This document shows positions 63,522 through 64,000 of a stretch of 64,000 bases of DNA, piece by piece (positions within the stretch are counted from its first letter, which is position 1; each line of letters begins with the position of its first letter). The position numbers and the translations under genes were made by a program. Under the pieces are notes generated by a model. It had not been told where the DNA came from and ran no database searches. It saw nothing but the letters and a program-made list of their open reading frames with translations. The stretch lies in contig NZ_OZ032156.1 of assembly GCF_964026545.1 (NCBI RefSeq), forward strand, positions 1,178,001-1,242,000, in the 5' to 3' direction. Origin of the DNA: Candidatus Tisiphia endosymbiont of Dioctria linearis. Its GTDB lineage: Bacteria > Pseudomonadota > Alphaproteobacteria > Rickettsiales > Rickettsiaceae.

Positions 63522-64000
63522 TAAGGTGGAAAATGGACAAATTAAGGCTCTGTTACTTTATGGTCCAGATAAGGGGTATATAGATAAAGTTTGTAAAGCC
63601 TTAGTAAAGAAATTTGATTTACTAAAAACCTCTATAGAATATTCAGAGATTAAATCTCGGTCGCTTGAAACTTTAGTGAATACCCAAAATTTCTTTATGC
63701 AAAAACAATTGATTGCTGTAAGATCAGTTGGAGAATCTATAGATAAATCTTTAAAACTTGCTCTTAGTAAAGATTCAGTACATTTCTTAGTGTTTATTGC
63801 TGATGAATTATCGACTGCTTCTAGTACACGTAAATTCTTTGAAACTGAAACTTATTTGGCTTCTCTAGCTTGTTATCATGATGATGAACAAAAAATTGCT
63901 AAGATAATTTTGCATAAATGTAATAGCGTTGGTAAGGTCATAAAAGAAGATGCTGTTAAATATTTAACAGCTCATCTAAAAGGTGATCACCAAATGTTAG
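63484..64000 (+). CDS. holA: DNA polymerase III delta subunit (5' part; runs off the window)
   Basis: The ATG at 63484 opens a frame to the window edge: MKFYLSQIIQLLDKVENG, ALLLYGPDKGYIDKVCKAL, then SVHFLVFIADELSTASSTRK and FETETYLASLACYHDDEQK. The Leu-Tyr-Gly-Pro-Asp start and the C-Y-x-D/E stretch are HolA features. Delta loads the sliding clamp with gamma/tau and delta'. It overlaps the end of lptE by 38 bases, so translation may be coupled. About 172 residues are visible of an expected 330-340. Confidence 0.85.
   Translation, partial: MKFYLSQIIQLLDKVENGQIKALLLYGPDKGYIDKVCKALVKKFDLLKTSIEYSEIKSRSLETLVNTQNFFMQKQLIAVRSVGESIDKSLKLALSKDSVHFLVFIADELSTASSTRKFFETETYLASLACYHDDEQKIAKIILHKCNSVGKVIKEDAVKYLTAHLKGDHQML

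Overview
The window looks like a chromosomal segment of a Rickettsiaceae bacterium (Alphaproteobacteria, obligate intracellular). It is AT-rich. It carries core genes that resemble Rickettsia homologues (infA, cysS, rpsB-tsf, argS, dgt, NtrX, icd, petABC) and is crowded with short palindromic repeats of the kind known as Rickettsia palindromic elements. The sequence of Icd and other proteins and the heavy IS/MITE load suggest a lineage outside the classical spotted-fever and typhus groups, such as a Torix-type or Megaira-like relative. The sequence alone does not settle the genus.

Layout. 1-4.8 kb: maf and infA, then an IS graveyard (IS5 deletion derivative, IS630 with a -1 slippery site, group II intron HNH remnant, YafQ toxin remnant, full IS5) ending at tRNA-Asn. 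4.8-10.3 kb: rodA, cysS, a broken RelB/RelE-type pair, rpsB, tsf. 10.5-13.7 kb: a GTA/phage tail megatron gene split by a frameshift, then a Phd-type antitoxin remnant. 13.7-19.7 kb: cydAB with a small membrane protein, a protein-lysine-methyltransferase-like protein, a beta-barrel protein, an XRE regulator. 20-29.2 kb: Tn5-like transposase fragment, a large pentapeptide-repeat lipoprotein, duplicated bioY, ntrX, hda, an AI-2E family permease, and tandem Rpn nucleases. 29.4-37 kb: grpE, rph, XRE regulator, SPOR protein, argS, dgt, erpA, rpmI-rplT. 37.6-43 kb: GT8 glycosyltransferase, a threonine/serine dehydratase-like enzyme, lon. 43.2-45.8 kb: petABC (cytochrome bc1). 46-48.6 kb: a two-gene restriction-modification locus with the nuclease fused to the methylase. 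48.6-53.7 kb: hypothetical membrane protein, ccmB, partial Mrp/Mnh antiporter operon, icd, ompH/skp. 53.9-64 kb: bamA, rseP, nusB-rlmE, MFS transporter, rne-lptE-holA (the last cut by the window edge).

Working together. cydAB, petABC and ccmB are parts of a branched aerobic respiratory chain. rseP, bamA, ompH and lptE belong to envelope biogenesis. grpE and lon belong to proteostasis. bioY suggests biotin scavenging from the host. Remnants of four toxin-antitoxin loci and several transposases show past mobile-element traffic.

The most unusual theme is the repeats. At least five palindromic families (called A, B, C, D and a CTAG-flanked MITE here) sit in intergenic spaces, often nested inside each other. 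Several times they enter genes. One adds about 42 in-frame residues to RseP, one supplies the last residues and stop of the tail protein, one the C-terminus of the dehydratase, and one sits exactly on the stop codon of lon.
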